From the NCBI GenBank assembly GCA_018402075.1, contig JAGYJP010000003.1:1-64000 (forward strand): DNA of 64,000 nucleotides, written 5' to 3'. The DNA comes from Candidatus Nanopelagicales bacterium (GTDB lineage: Bacteria; Actinomycetota; Actinomycetes; S36-B12). The notes under the pieces are model-generated. The model saw only the letters and a list, made by a program, of their open reading frames with translations. It ran no database searches and had not been told where the DNA came from. This document shows positions 7,820 to 17,206 of the stretch, piece by piece (within the stretch, counting starts at the first letter, position 1; every line of letters starts with the position of its first letter). The translations under genes and the position numbers were made by a program.

Positions 7820-9592
7820 CTACACCTTAGTCAACCGAATATCCCGGACCCGATTGCGCTCTGCTTGAGCACCTAAGTCGTCCGGGACTTGATGCGCAGC
7901 TCTTTCAGCGGCTACTCGGTCTCGGTAATGATCCAGTTCTAATTGAGTGCGCTCAGCATCCCAGCCCAACTCTGCGCCCATTATTTGAGCGACCTCAACA
8001 GCAGCGCTCAAACCTTGGTCAGGTGTTTCAATAGATAAATGCGTTCGTCGTGTGAGAACGTCATCTATATGCAGTGCTCCTTCATGGGTGACGGCGTAAA
8101 CGGCTTCCGCCCGCAAATATCCTGCGCCATCGGTGATGGGCTTTGCTAATTCAGGTCGGCTACGCATAAGAGCAACGAGATCGGTCACCATGGATCCGTA
8201 ACGCCGCAGCAATCGATCGACGGCAACTGCGCTCAAGCCCAAGGTATTGGCCTGACCGCGAACCTCGTCAGCTGCTTGATCGAACCCGCGAGCCCCAATA
8301 AGTGGTATATCCGCCGTATCTGAGTGCGGTGCCCCTGTGGCTATCCCAGAGAGTTGCAATTGCTTAATGGATTCGTTTACTGCATCTTCGGCCATGACCC
8401 GATAGGTCGTGTACTTTCCACCAGCAATCGTTGTGAAGCCAGGAACAGGCGTTTGGACTGCGTGCTCTCGACTGAGATCACTCGTTGCACCTTCTTCACC
8501 CTTGATAAGGGGACGTAGACCTGCATATACGCCATCAATGTCAGCCTCAGTCAATTTAACGTTGAGGACCCGATTCACGTTGCGCAATAGATACTCAATA
8601 TCAGTCGAAGTCGCAGCAGGGTGGTCTAGATCGTTATTCCACGCCGTGTCAGTGGTTCCAATTAGCCAGTGATTACCCCACGTGCGAACAAATAAAACGC
8701 TGTCCTCAGCACGAACAAAGATTGAAATTGTGGAATCAATGCGATCCCGAGGCACAAGAATATGAACTCCCTTAGAGGTCTGGACGGTGAAGTCCGCATG
8801 GCCACCGGCAAAGTTCTGGAGCTCATCTGTCCACACACCCGTGGCATTCACAACATGGTGGGCACAAATCCGAAACTCTTCTCCGGACTCAAGATCCTTG
8901 ACCAGTGCGCCATTTACTTTTCCCACGTGATTGACTTCCGCCACTTGATCATGGGTCAGATCAATCACCTGCAGTGCTGGAGCAACGACTGCACCAAAAC
9001 CTGCAGCTGTTCTTACCAACTCCATGGTGTGACGCGAGTCATCTACCTGCGCATCATAAAAAGAAATTCCGCCAATCATTCCTTCAGAGCTCAGGCCCGG
9101 AGCCATCTGAAGAATTCGCCTCTTCGACAAATGCTTGTGCCGAGGGACCGCGCCCGCGCCTCCAATGGTGTCGTAGAGGAATAGACCTGCGCCCATGTAC
9201 AACCGTTCCCACACTCGGTGCTTCAGTGGGTAAATGAATTCAATGGGCCGCACCAGGTGAGGACATAATTTCTCCAACATGAGACCACGTTCCCGCAAGG
9301 CTTCACGTACCAAACCAAAATTAAATTGCTCGAGGTAACGCAATCCTCCGTGAAAAAGCTTGCCGGAGCGGCTAGATGTACCTGCAGCCCAATCTCTTTT
9401 CTCCACAAGTGCCACGGAAAGCCCGCGCGAAGCCGCATCTAGGGCAACACCTGCGCCGGTGACCCCACCCCCAATAACAAGGATGTCAAATTCCCGAGTC
9501 GTCAATTCAGTAATTGCATGTGCCCTTTGCTCGGGGCCCAAAACAGATTCCGAAATTTTCAGGTCTGGCGTACTGAACGACGTGGTTCTCAC
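7820..9592 (-). CDS. glpD: Glycerol-3-phosphate dehydrogenase, FAD-dependent
   Basis: A 590-residue GlpD. The FAD-binding motif is DILVIGGGVTGAGVALDAASRG at about residues 34-55, followed by GTSSRSGKLFHGGLRYL, the strongly conserved GlpD substrate/FAD region. The C-terminal domain (EAVYAVTHEGALHIDDVLTRRTHL) is also typical. It oxidises sn-glycerol 3-phosphate to dihydroxyacetone phosphate at the membrane and feeds electrons to quinone. The predicted start is a GTG at 9592. No glycerol kinase or facilitator is adjacent, so it probably serves lipid-derived glycerol 3-phosphate. Confidence 0.93.
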   Translation of the reverse strand: MRTTSFSTPDLKISESVLGPEQRAHAITELTTREFDILVIGGGVTGAGVALDAASRGLSVALVEKRDWAAGTSSRSGKLFHGGLRYLEQFNFGLVREALRERGLMLEKLCPHLVRPIEFIYPLKHRVWERLYMGAGLFLYDTIGGAGAVPRHKHLSKRRILQMAPGLSSEGMIGGISFYDAQVDDSRHTMELVRTAAGFGAVVAPALQVIDLTHDQVAEVNHVGKVNGALVKDLESGEEFRICAHHVVNATGVWTDELQNFAGGHADFTVQTSKGVHILVPRDRIDSTISIFVRAEDSVLFVRTWGNHWLIGTTDTAWNNDLDHPAATSTDIEYLLRNVNRVLNVKLTEADIDGVYAGLRPLIKGEEGATSDLSREHAVQTPVPGFTTIAGGKYTTYRVMAEDAVNESIKQLQLSGIATGAPHSDTADIPLIGARGFDQAADEVRGQANTLGLSAVAVDRLLRRYGSMVTDLVALMRSRPELAKPITDGAGYLRAEAVYAVTHEGALHIDDVLTRRTHLSIETPDQGLSAAVEVAQIMGAELGWDAERTQLELDHYRDRVAAERAAHQVPDDLGAQAERNRVRDIRLTKV

Positions 9593-9728
9593 TAGGCCAT
9601 CTTGGCACGCTGCCAGAGCCTTGCATGATCACGCTCGCCCACGGCTCAAATCGGTTGTTAATCCGGAGGTTGAGCGGCAATGTGTGACTCGAATTTCCTT
9701 GGCCTCTGTTTCCCCGTAGGGTTATGAG

Positions 9729-12221
9729 GTGAAGTTTGCCAGAAGCGCCGGAGCCGCAATGGTCTTGCTCGCAGCAAATCTCTTCATCGCTTCCAGCGCA
9801 GCTCACGCTTCTGAGCCTGAGCAGCTGCGTATTCCCGGGGCCCCGTACTCGGCCACCGACCTCAACCCAGTCTCTTTGGATGCCAATCTGTACTTGCCCG
9901 AGCAAGTCCCAGCGCCCGCTATTGTCATTGCCCACGGTTTCGGTGGGGATAAAAATGGTGCGAGCTCCCAAGCGGAGAAACTGACGGATGCAGGATTCGT
10001 TGTATTGACTTATTCGGCTCGCGGCTTTGGCGAGTCAACCGGCTTGATCTCGGTCAATTCCCCTGAATTTGAAGTCGCCGACGCCCGAGCTTTGATTGAC
10101 TTTCTCTCCACACGTTCTGAAGTGACACTTGACTCAGATGGTGACCCCCGCGTTGGTTTCACCGGTGGTTCCTATGGCGGGGCACTTTCATTAATGGTTG
10201 CTGGCTATGACAACAGAGTTGATGCACTCGCTTCTGATATCACTTGGAATGACCTCGAGACATCACTTTTCGGCCAAAGCGTCAGTGGCAGTGATCAACT
10301 TGGTGCATACAAGGATTTGTGGACCGGGTTCTTTTTCAGTGTCGGTTTAACAAATCCCGATGGTTCCGTCACCGAGTGCGGGCGCTTTAGTCCTGACTGG
10401 TGCAAGGCATACACCGAGTCGGCAGCCACAGCATCCGTGACGCCCGCAAGTGCCGCACTCATGCGCGCTTCCTCACCCATCACAATTACGGACAAGATTA
10501 CGGTGCCAGCTCTCATCAGCGGTGGACAAGCAGATTCGCTGTTCCCACTGGCTCAAACAAATGCAAATGCCCAACAGATTCTGGCTGCGAATCCGAATAC
10601 ACAGGTCTCCGTGGTGTGGCACGGCATGGGTCACGACGGTGGAATCAATGAGCGCGATCGGCTCGAATCAATAATTACTCAGTGGTTCAGCAAGTATCTA
10701 TTGGACTCCGATACCCCCGTCGCCTCTGACTTCGAAGTGACGCTCCCTTCTGGTGCAATATCAACACAGAACACTCGACCCGATGCACTCGTTCTCACAG
10801 GCTCCAACTATCCGGGGCTCTTTGGCAGTGAGACTGCATTGACCGCCATAGCTGGACCACCACAAAAGATTTTGAGTCCCGCAGGTGCCAGTCCCGCCCC
10901 AATTACATCTCTTCCAGGGATCGGCGGGGCCATTGCCGGCAATCTTGGCTCACTTGTCGGTTCAGCTTTTCCCGGACAGAGCGCATACTTCCAAACTCAA
11001 CCTCTCGAGTCGGCAACTCAAATAATCGGATCGAGTCGCGTGGAACTGAGTTTTAGTTCACCTGCGGTGATTACTGATGCTGTGTTCTTTGCCAGCCTGC
11101 AAATTGTTGCGGCAAACGGAAGGGCAACAATTCCTCAGGGATTGGTTGCGCCCATTCGCTTTGACCAACTTGGACCTACGCCCACCACGGTGACCATTGA
11201 TTTGCCAACGATTGCGCTATCAGCCAATGCGGGAGATTCGCTGCGCTTGGTCGTTTCCACAACCGACATGGCATTCCGCATGCCACTTGATCAACGTATT
11301 TACTCGGTTGAACTTGCAAGCCCCGCCATTGCTCTACCGCTGGTTTCCTCTTTGACAGAAGTTCAACAGAGTTCCAATTCCGTGTGGTTGCTGGCGATCC
11401 TTCCAGTCGTGGCCTTGGTGTGGTTGATTCTTTTTGTGCTCCGTCCTCGCGGCTCTCGCGCTCCCTTGGATACGGCCGAAGTAGATATCCCCGTAGTGAT
11501 ATCCGGATTGAGCAAGACATACAAGGGCGGTTACCAAGCAGTCTCCGATGTTTCCTTCGAAGTTCCTCCCGGTGTCGTGCTGGGACTCTTGGGCCCGAAC
11601 GGCGCGGGGAAAACAACCACCATGCGCATGCTCATGGGCTTGATTGCACCCACCGAAGGAAGTATCAACGTTTTTGGACACCCCATTTACTTCGGTGCAC
11701 CGATCCTCTCGCGTGTGGGTGCACTTGTTGAAGGTGCCGGATTTCTTCCCCACCTCAGTGGTCGGGAGAACCTTGAACTGTACTGGCGCGCTTCAGGGCG
11801 CGCTGGCGATTCCTATCTTGATGAAGTTCTTGAAATAGCTGATCTCGGCAGTGCAATTGATCGCAAAGTCAAGGCTTACAGCCAAGGCATGCGACAACGA
11901 CTTGGTATTGCCCAAGCAATGATGGGTAAACCTGATCTCCTAGTTCTCGATGAACCAACAAATGGTCTTGACCCACCCCAGATCAAGGCCATGCGCGATG
12001 TCATGAAGAACTATGCCGCAACCGGTCGAACCGTAATTGTGTCCAGTCACATGCTCAGCGAAGTTGAGCAAACCTGCTCGCAAGTTGTCGTTATGCATCG
12101 TGGCCATCTCATTGCCGTCGGTGAAGTCACAGACCTGTTAGCAGGGAAAACAGGTGGCCGACTTGAAGATGTCTTCCTCGACATGATCGGCGACGATTTA
12201 ACGATAGGCAAATACTCATGA
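9729..12221 (+). CDS. Fusion of an exported alpha/beta-hydrolase and an ABC transporter ATPase
   Basis: An 830-residue fusion. Residues 1-27 are a signal peptide (AAMVLLAANLFIASSAAHA). Residues ~35-330 are a CocE/S15-type alpha/beta-hydrolase with HGFGGDK as oxyanion region, nucleophile elbow GGSYGG (about 148) and a likely His in WHGMGHDGG. A beta-rich segment (~340-540) resembles the X-Pro-peptidase C-terminal domain. One membrane segment follows at ~556-577 (WLLAILPVVALVWLILFVL). Residues ~590-820 are a full ABC ATPase with Walker A GPNGAGKTT, signature YSQGMRQRLG and Walker B LLVLDEPTNGLD. The predicted topology puts the hydrolase outside and the ATPase inside. The GTG start lies just after an in-frame-closed ATG. 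The permease overlaps its stop. Confidence 0.88.
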   Translation: MKFARSAGAAMVLLAANLFIASSAAHASEPEQLRIPGAPYSATDLNPVSLDANLYLPEQVPAPAIVIAHGFGGDKNGASSQAEKLTDAGFVVLTYSARGFGESTGLISVNSPEFEVADARALIDFLSTRSEVTLDSDGDPRVGFTGGSYGGALSLMVAGYDNRVDALASDITWNDLETSLFGQSVSGSDQLGAYKDLWTGFFFSVGLTNPDGSVTECGRFSPDWCKAYTESAATASVTPASAALMRASSPITITDKITVPALISGGQADSLFPLAQTNANAQQILAANPNTQVSVVWHGMGHDGGINERDRLESIITQWFSKYLLDSDTPVASDFEVTLPSGAISTQNTRPDALVLTGSNYPGLFGSETALTAIAGPPQKILSPAGASPAPITSLPGIGGAIAGNLGSLVGSAFPGQSAYFQTQPLESATQIIGSSRVELSFSSPAVITDAVFFASLQIVAANGRATIPQGLVAPIRFDQLGPTPTTVTIDLPTIALSANAGDSLRLVVSTTDMAFRMPLDQRIYSVELASPAIALPLVSSLTEVQQSSNSVWLLAILPVVALVWLILFVLRPRGSRAPLDTAEVDIPVVISGLSKTYKGGYQAVSDVSFEVPPGVVLGLLGPNGAGKTTTMRMLMGLIAPTEGSINVFGHPIYFGAPILSRVGALVEGAGFLPHLSGRENLELYWRASGRAGDSYLDEVLEIADLGSAIDRKVKAYSQGMRQRLGIAQAMMGKPDLLVLDEPTNGLDPPQIKAMRDVMKNYAATGRTVIVSSHMLSEVEQTCSQVVVMHRGHLIAVGEVTDLLAGKTGGRLEDVFLDMIGDDLTIGKYS

Positions 12222-13069
12222 CCGGAATTTCGACACGACACGCGTTACCGATTCACGTTGAAATGATTCGGCAGCTCAAGAGGCGCAGAACACTCGTTGC
12301 TTTCCTGCTGGTAATTGCACTACCTTTGATTGTCGTTGCCGCGGTGAAGTTTGGCCCATCAGCCAACAACGATGGTGGGGGTGGCTTCGGCGATGGCGAC
12401 CTGGATCTTGTGGGATTGGCGACCTCCGGTGGGTGGAATTTCGCTCTCACCATGATCTTTTTCGCCTCGGGTTTTCTTCTATTGATATTAGTAGCCATGT
12501 TTGCTGGCGACACGGTTGCTAGTGAAGCTTCATGGTCAACATTGCGCTATTTGCTGACGGCTCCTGTCCCGAGGAGAAAACTCTTAACCTCAAAGTTAAT
12601 TGTTGCGTTAATTCTCTCCATTGTTTCCATAGTGATCCTTGTCGCTTTCTCTTATATTGTTGGGCTCATTGCATTCGGTTCTGGACCGCTCACCACGCCC
12701 ACAGCAGGAACATTTACTAACTCCGAAGCAATCTATCGACTCAGCATTATCGTTATCTACATCTTTATCTCCCTGCTTTTCGCAGCAGGCATTGCTTTCC
12801 TCATGAGCGTTCTCACTGACGTCCCTCTGGGAGCTGTCGGTACAGCTGTGATTGTTGTCATCGTGAGTAACATTTTGGGCGCCATTGATGCACTCGGTGG
12901 CTTACGTGAATGGTTGCCAACCTTTTATAGCAATGCCTGGATCGGTGCTCTCAATAAGGACATTGAATGGGGCGACATGATGCGCGGAACTTCCTACTCA
13001 GTTATTGCATTTACTCTTCTCATTGGGTTTGCTGTCTACAAGTTTGATCGCAAAGACATTACCAGCTAG
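12218..13069 (+). CDS. ABC-2 type transporter permease
   Basis: A 283-residue membrane protein with about six hydrophobic segments: one near the N-terminus (VAFLLVIALPLIVVAAV), then MIFFASGFLLLILVAMF, IVALILSIVSIVILVAF, a pair in the middle, and SVIAFTLLIGFAVY near the end. WSTLRYLLTAPVPRRKLLTSK is the typical cytoplasmic loop of ABC-2 permeases. The ATG overlaps the TGA of the hydrolase-ATPase fusion (ATGA), so the two are translationally coupled and form one transporter. The substrate is unknown; export is more likely than import because there is no binding protein. Confidence 0.85.
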   Translation: MTGISTRHALPIHVEMIRQLKRRRTLVAFLLVIALPLIVVAAVKFGPSANNDGGGGFGDGDLDLVGLATSGGWNFALTMIFFASGFLLLILVAMFAGDTVASEASWSTLRYLLTAPVPRRKLLTSKLIVALILSIVSIVILVAFSYIVGLIAFGSGPLTTPTAGTFTNSEAIYRLSIIVIYIFISLLFAAGIAFLMSVLTDVPLGAVGTAVIVVIVSNILGAIDALGGLREWLPTFYSNAWIGALNKDIEWGDMMRGTSYSVIAFTLLIGFAVYKFDRKDITS

Positions 13070-13077
13070 GAAACTTG

Positions 13078-13770
13078 GTGCGCGCACTTTTTCTTGAGCA
13101 TGACCACGTAAGTCCCCCAGGTCCCATTGCCGAGCGATTCGCGCACCATGGCTACGAGATTATTGAATCGGTTGTTGTCCCCATGGAATCACATAGCAGT
13201 CCCAACGTCTCATTCACTTTCCCTGACCCCGGTGAATTCGATGTCATCATCCCCATGGGTTCCCCATGGGGAGTCTGGGACGACTCGACCATTGGAAACT
13301 GGCTTCTCCCTGAGTTGGAGTGGCTCCGGGCAGCTGACCGTCAGGCCGTTCCCGTTCTAGGTATTTGCTTTGGTGGGCAACTTTTAGCTCGTGCCCATGG
13401 TGGATCCGTGGCTCGTGCCCCCCAACCTGAGATTGGTTGGTCAACCGTGTGGTCGGAAGTACCGGAGATCAATGGGCGCTGGTTTCAACTCCATTTCGAC
13501 ACTTGGAAAACTCCCGAGGGCGCCACCGAACTTGCACGCAACTCCCATGCCACCCAAGCTTTTTCTCTACGCAAAAACCTCGCCTTGCAATTTCACCCCG
13601 AGATCATTGGATCGACTCTGGACGCTTGGATGAACTGGGGTGAAGACGCAGTGATCCGTGACGCCGGTCAAGATCCGCAAGTATTGCTTGCCCACACCTA
13701 CGCTCTGGATTCCGAGTCCATTCAACGAGCGCACGAGTTGGTTGACTACTTCCTCACCAACTATCGCTAG
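13078..13770 (+). CDS. Class I glutamine amidotransferase-like protein
   Basis: A 231-residue GATase1-fold protein. The nucleophile elbow VLGICFGGQLLA (Cys near residue 100) and LQFHPEI (His near 178) form the Cys-His-Glu triad of class I glutamine amidotransferases. Stand-alone members resemble GMP-synthase-like or gamma-glutamyl-hydrolase-like proteins that deaminate glutamine or hydrolyse gamma-glutamyl bonds; the exact substrate cannot be read here. It begins with GTG (or TTG 13075) 8 bp after the ABC permease, so it may share that operon. Confidence 0.85.
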   Translation: MRALFLEHDHVSPPGPIAERFAHHGYEIIESVVVPMESHSSPNVSFTFPDPGEFDVIIPMGSPWGVWDDSTIGNWLLPELEWLRAADRQAVPVLGICFGGQLLARAHGGSVARAPQPEIGWSTVWSEVPEINGRWFQLHFDTWKTPEGATELARNSHATQAFSLRKNLALQFHPEIIGSTLDAWMNWGEDAVIRDAGQDPQVLLAHTYALDSESIQRAHELVDYFLTNYR

Positions 13771-13823
13771 CATTATTACCGCTGGTGAGAGTCACCCCTG
13801 GTACGGTGGAACGGAGAATTGCA

Positions 13824-14018
13824 GTGATCAAGATCGAAGTTGATATGGATACATGTCAAAGCTATGGACAGTGCGTTTTTGAAGCCGAAGATGTATTCCA
13901 ACTTGACGACAAAGGCAAACTGCAATACACCAAAGAAGTACCTGATGACCGCTTGGCGGATATCGAGAGCGCCATGGATGTTTGCCCAATGCAGGCTATT
14001 TCATTCACGGTCACTTAA
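13824..14018 (+). CDS. Small 3Fe-4S-type ferredoxin
   Basis: About 64 residues with CQSYGQC (Cys-x5-Cys) near the N-terminus and CPMQAI near the C-terminus. This is the three-Cys pattern of the single-cluster ferredoxins that serve cytochromes P450 in actinobacteria. The frame is open upstream to 13785, but the GTG at 13824 has GGAG at the right distance and gives the normal family length. It probably carries electrons for a redox enzyme outside the window; the reductase at 1422 is a candidate partner. Confidence 0.85.
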   Translation: MIKIEVDMDTCQSYGQCVFEAEDVFQLDDKGKLQYTKEVPDDRLADIESAMDVCPMQAISFTVT

Positions 14019-14163
14019 GTCAATTTCAGGAGATCACATTAATCCGCTGGACTCACGGCGACATGATCAAGTCTGGATATGCATACTGGAGATTCCCATA
14101 TTGACCCAATTAAATTTCAGACAACAAGTATGGCCCGTGGGTGGGGTCTGGTAAACACTCTCC

Positions 14164-15789
14164 ATGACTGCTCCCACAACGATCCCCCAATACCTCGCAT
14201 CTCGGTTTCGCGAGCTCGGTGCCCATTGCGCTTTTGGCATAGTTGGGGACTTTGCCCTACGACTATTTGGTGAACTCAATACAGATGATTTTTCCGTTTT
14301 AGTCACAACCGATGAACAAGGTGCGGGTTTCGCTGCAGATGCATTTGCCCGCATTAACGGCTTTGGGGTGGTTGCAGTCACCTACGGCGCTGGTGGCTTG
14401 AAGGTGACCAACGCTGCGGCCAATGCCTGGGCAGAACAGGTCCCCCTCTTGATTCTCAGTGGGGCGCCAGGTGTTGGCGAACGTGAGAATGACCCCCTAC
14501 TTCATCACAAGGTTAAATCCTTTGACACACAGTTCAATGTTTTTGCCGAGCTAACTTGCGCACAGGCGACCCTGAATTCGCCGCATAATGCGGCAGAAGA
14601 AATTGATCGGGTTATTCGCACCATGCTCTCCGAACAACGTCCCGGCTACATCGAGGTGCCCCGTGACATGGTCAACGTGGCAATCGACACTTCAACCTCA
14701 ACGATCGAAACACAGCTGCCCCGACTAGATCCGGTTGCGCTGGAGGAGGCCTTGCGTGATGTCATGACCGAGTTGCAGAATGCAACGACTGCCGTGATTC
14801 ACGCTGGGGCCATGATTGAAAGGCGACACGTTGAGCCCGATCTCATTTCCTTGGCCACCACGGCCGGAATTCCGGTAGCAACAAGTTCACTTGCGCGAGG
14901 AGTTTTCCCAGAACGCCACCCACTAGGTCTCGGTGTTTATCTTGGCGCGTTGAGCCCGGAGCATGTTGTTCGCCGGGTGGAAGATGCTGACGTAATTCTG
15001 AGCATGGGCGTATTACAAACAGATCTAACACTGGGTGCGTTTACCGCAAATTTGGATCACAAAAGGGAAATTCTGTGTTCGGACACAGACGTCACGGTGG
15101 GATATCGCACCTATAGAGACGTCCCACTGTGGGCATTTCTGCCTGCATTGAATTCGGCACTTAACGGTAAGGAACTTGAAATTTCACATGAACCTCTTCC
15201 CGATCACAAACTCTTCCAACCGACCGCTGCCTCCCTTACTGTTGAACGAACCATTGATGCCATCTCATCTCATATTGATGAGCGTCACGGTCTGTTGCTC
15301 GATCCAGGTGAAGCACTCTTTGCATCAGTAGATATGCGAGTCCCCGCTTGGTGCCACAGCAGTGCCTATTACGCAACCATGGGGTACGCAGTTCCTGGAG
15401 CCCTCGGCGCAGGGTTGGCCGACCCCGCGCACCGGCCGGTTGTTTTGGTGGGCGATGGTGCATTTTCCATGACCGGCTTTGAGGTGGCAAGTTGCGCATT
15501 TCATGGAGTACCAGCGGTCTTTATCATTTTGGATAACCAAGGGTTCGGAACTCAAAGACCAATTCTCGAAGGTCCCTTCAATGAAATTCCAGCCCTAGCT
15601 GCTGAGAAACTCGTTGCAGTGATCGGCTCTGGAAAGGGTTGGTTGGTGGAAACCGAATTTGAACTTGATGCGGCCTTGACAGAAGCATTCGATTCAACTG
15701 AAATTGCCATCATTCGAGTTCAACTTCCTAAGACCGCGCGAAGTGCTGCACTTTCTCGACTGGGCGCCGCATTAGCGGCAAGGGCGTAA
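14164..15789 (+). CDS. Thiamine diphosphate-dependent 2-keto acid decarboxylase
   Basis: A 541-residue enzyme of the pyruvate/indolepyruvate/phenylpyruvate decarboxylase family. The catalytic Glu is in TTDEQGAGFAADAFAR (about 47-62), the paired His in NDPLLHHKV (about 110-118), and the ThDP/Mg motif runs from GDGAFSM to ILDNQG (about 436-462). These enzymes convert 2-keto acids to aldehydes and CO2. Substrate choice (pyruvate, indolepyruvate or branched-chain) cannot be told from the sequence. It follows the ferredoxin after a ~145-bp gap and is probably a separate transcript. Confidence 0.9.
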   Translation: MTAPTTIPQYLASRFRELGAHCAFGIVGDFALRLFGELNTDDFSVLVTTDEQGAGFAADAFARINGFGVVAVTYGAGGLKVTNAAANAWAEQVPLLILSGAPGVGERENDPLLHHKVKSFDTQFNVFAELTCAQATLNSPHNAAEEIDRVIRTMLSEQRPGYIEVPRDMVNVAIDTSTSTIETQLPRLDPVALEEALRDVMTELQNATTAVIHAGAMIERRHVEPDLISLATTAGIPVATSSLARGVFPERHPLGLGVYLGALSPEHVVRRVEDADVILSMGVLQTDLTLGAFTANLDHKREILCSDTDVTVGYRTYRDVPLWAFLPALNSALNGKELEISHEPLPDHKLFQPTAASLTVERTIDAISSHIDERHGLLLDPGEALFASVDMRVPAWCHSSAYYATMGYAVPGALGAGLADPAHRPVVLVGDGAFSMTGFEVASCAFHGVPAVFIILDNQGFGTQRPILEGPFNEIPALAAEKLVAVIGSGKGWLVETEFELDAALTEAFDSTEIAIIRVQLPKTARSAALSRLGAALAARA

Positions 15790-15848
15790 TTCAACATCAA
15801 TTGGTAAATGTCACGGACATCACCTCATTAGGCGTTAACAAATGCCAT

Positions 15849-15861
15849 GCGGGCCGCCCGC
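15849..15861 (+). terminator. Possible weak terminator hairpin
   Basis: GCGGG and CCCGC form a short stem around CCG and are followed by a T-rich run (TTCCTTTTCG). It lies 60 bp after the decarboxylase stop. The stem is only 5 bp, so the call is tentative. The rest of the ~200-bp interval before the convergent lactate dehydrogenase gene shows nothing clear. Confidence 0.35.
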
Positions 15862-15989
15862 TTCCTTTTCGTACTCGGCGATCCGAAAACAATTCTTATG
15901 CAGGTCGGTAAATATTCTCTCGAGAAGAAAGAGAACAACACTTAGTACTTCGCAAATCCCACATAGGTCTAATTGATTAACGCCCACCG

Positions 15990-17206
15990 CTACTGTCGAA
16001 GTCGAACCATGCTTGGTTCCAACTCAGATATCGATGTGACACCCATTAGTTGCATGGTGGTGCGCATTTCCTTCTCGAGAATTTGGATAACGCGAACCAC
16101 CCCGTCATGGCCTCCCGCCATCAAGCCATAAAGGTAGGCCCTCCCGATAAGGGTTCCTTGTGCGCCCATTGCGAGGGCGGCGATAATGTCGGTTCCCGAC
16201 ATGATGCCACCGTCAATATAAACTTCAATGTCCGAACCAACTGCATCTACAACGTCGGGAAGAATTTCCAGCGGCACATTAGCCTTATCCAATTGTCGTC
16301 CGCCGTGATTGGACAATACGATGGCACTGACGCCGAGATCTCGCACTAAGCGAGCGTCTTCAACGCTCTGAACTCCCTTGACCATGAGCGGCCCAGACCA
16401 ATGCTCACGAATCCAGCGGATGTCAGCTGCAGTGACTCCTGGATCAAAGACTCGCGTGAGAAGGTCCCCGACCGTACCGCCGGTTTGGGTAAGGGTTGAG
16501 AATTCCAACGGATCGGTTGTGAGCACGTTGAACCACCAGCGCGGGTACTTGGCCATGTCAGCCATGGTTCGCAAGCTGAGCTGCGGAGGAATCGTCAGCC
16601 CATTACGCACCTCGCGGCGACGGATTCCACCAACTGGCACGTCTACAGTCAAAATGAGAGTGTCATAACCAGCGCTTTGAGCTCGATGCATGAGTTGTTC
16701 GGCTTGCTCACGCTCGCGTGATACATATAACTGAAACCACCGCCGTGTTGCAGGATTTGATTGGGCCAATTCCTCAATGCTCGTAGTTCCCAATGTGGAA
16801 AGGCCATATGGCACCCCGAATTGCGCTGCAGCGGCAGCAACGGCCCTTGCTCACCCGTGTGGTGCATCATCCTCGTGAACCCGGTTGGAGCCAATGCAAA
16901 TGGAAGCGCGCTCACCTGTCCGAGCATTGTGACGGATAGATCCACCTCAGCAACATTTCGCAGGACACGCGGGGTGAATTCCACTCGCGCGTATGCGGCC
17001 CGGCTACGAGCCAATGTTGATTCGCTCATTGCCGAGCCATCGGTGTAATCGAAGACAGCCCGAGGGGTACGTGATTTAGCCAAAGCACGAACATCTTCCA
17101 CACTGGCGCAGCGGGCAAGACGACGCTGAATTCGACTCTGTGAAAAATCGGGGTGACCGATCAACGGTAAAATCTCCGATGGCCGAGGAATTCGTCTTCG
17201 AGTCAT
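15990..17206 (-). CDS. lldD: FMN-dependent L-lactate dehydrogenase, frameshifted
   Basis: An alpha-hydroxyacid dehydrogenase split between two frames. The N-terminal part (ATG 17206, overlapping the rhaB stop as TAATG) reaches PFALAPTGFTRMMHHTGEQ. The rest continues in the next frame as AAAAAQFGVPYGLSTLGTTS. Adding one G to the GGG near 16843 joins them. Downstream are the FMN-binding YVSREREQAE region, VLSNHGGRQLD with the catalytic His and Arg, and GTLIGRAYLYG. It oxidises L-lactate to pyruvate. As last gene of the rhamnose operon it should consume the L-lactate made from lactaldehyde. The break may be a sequence error. Confidence 0.85.
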
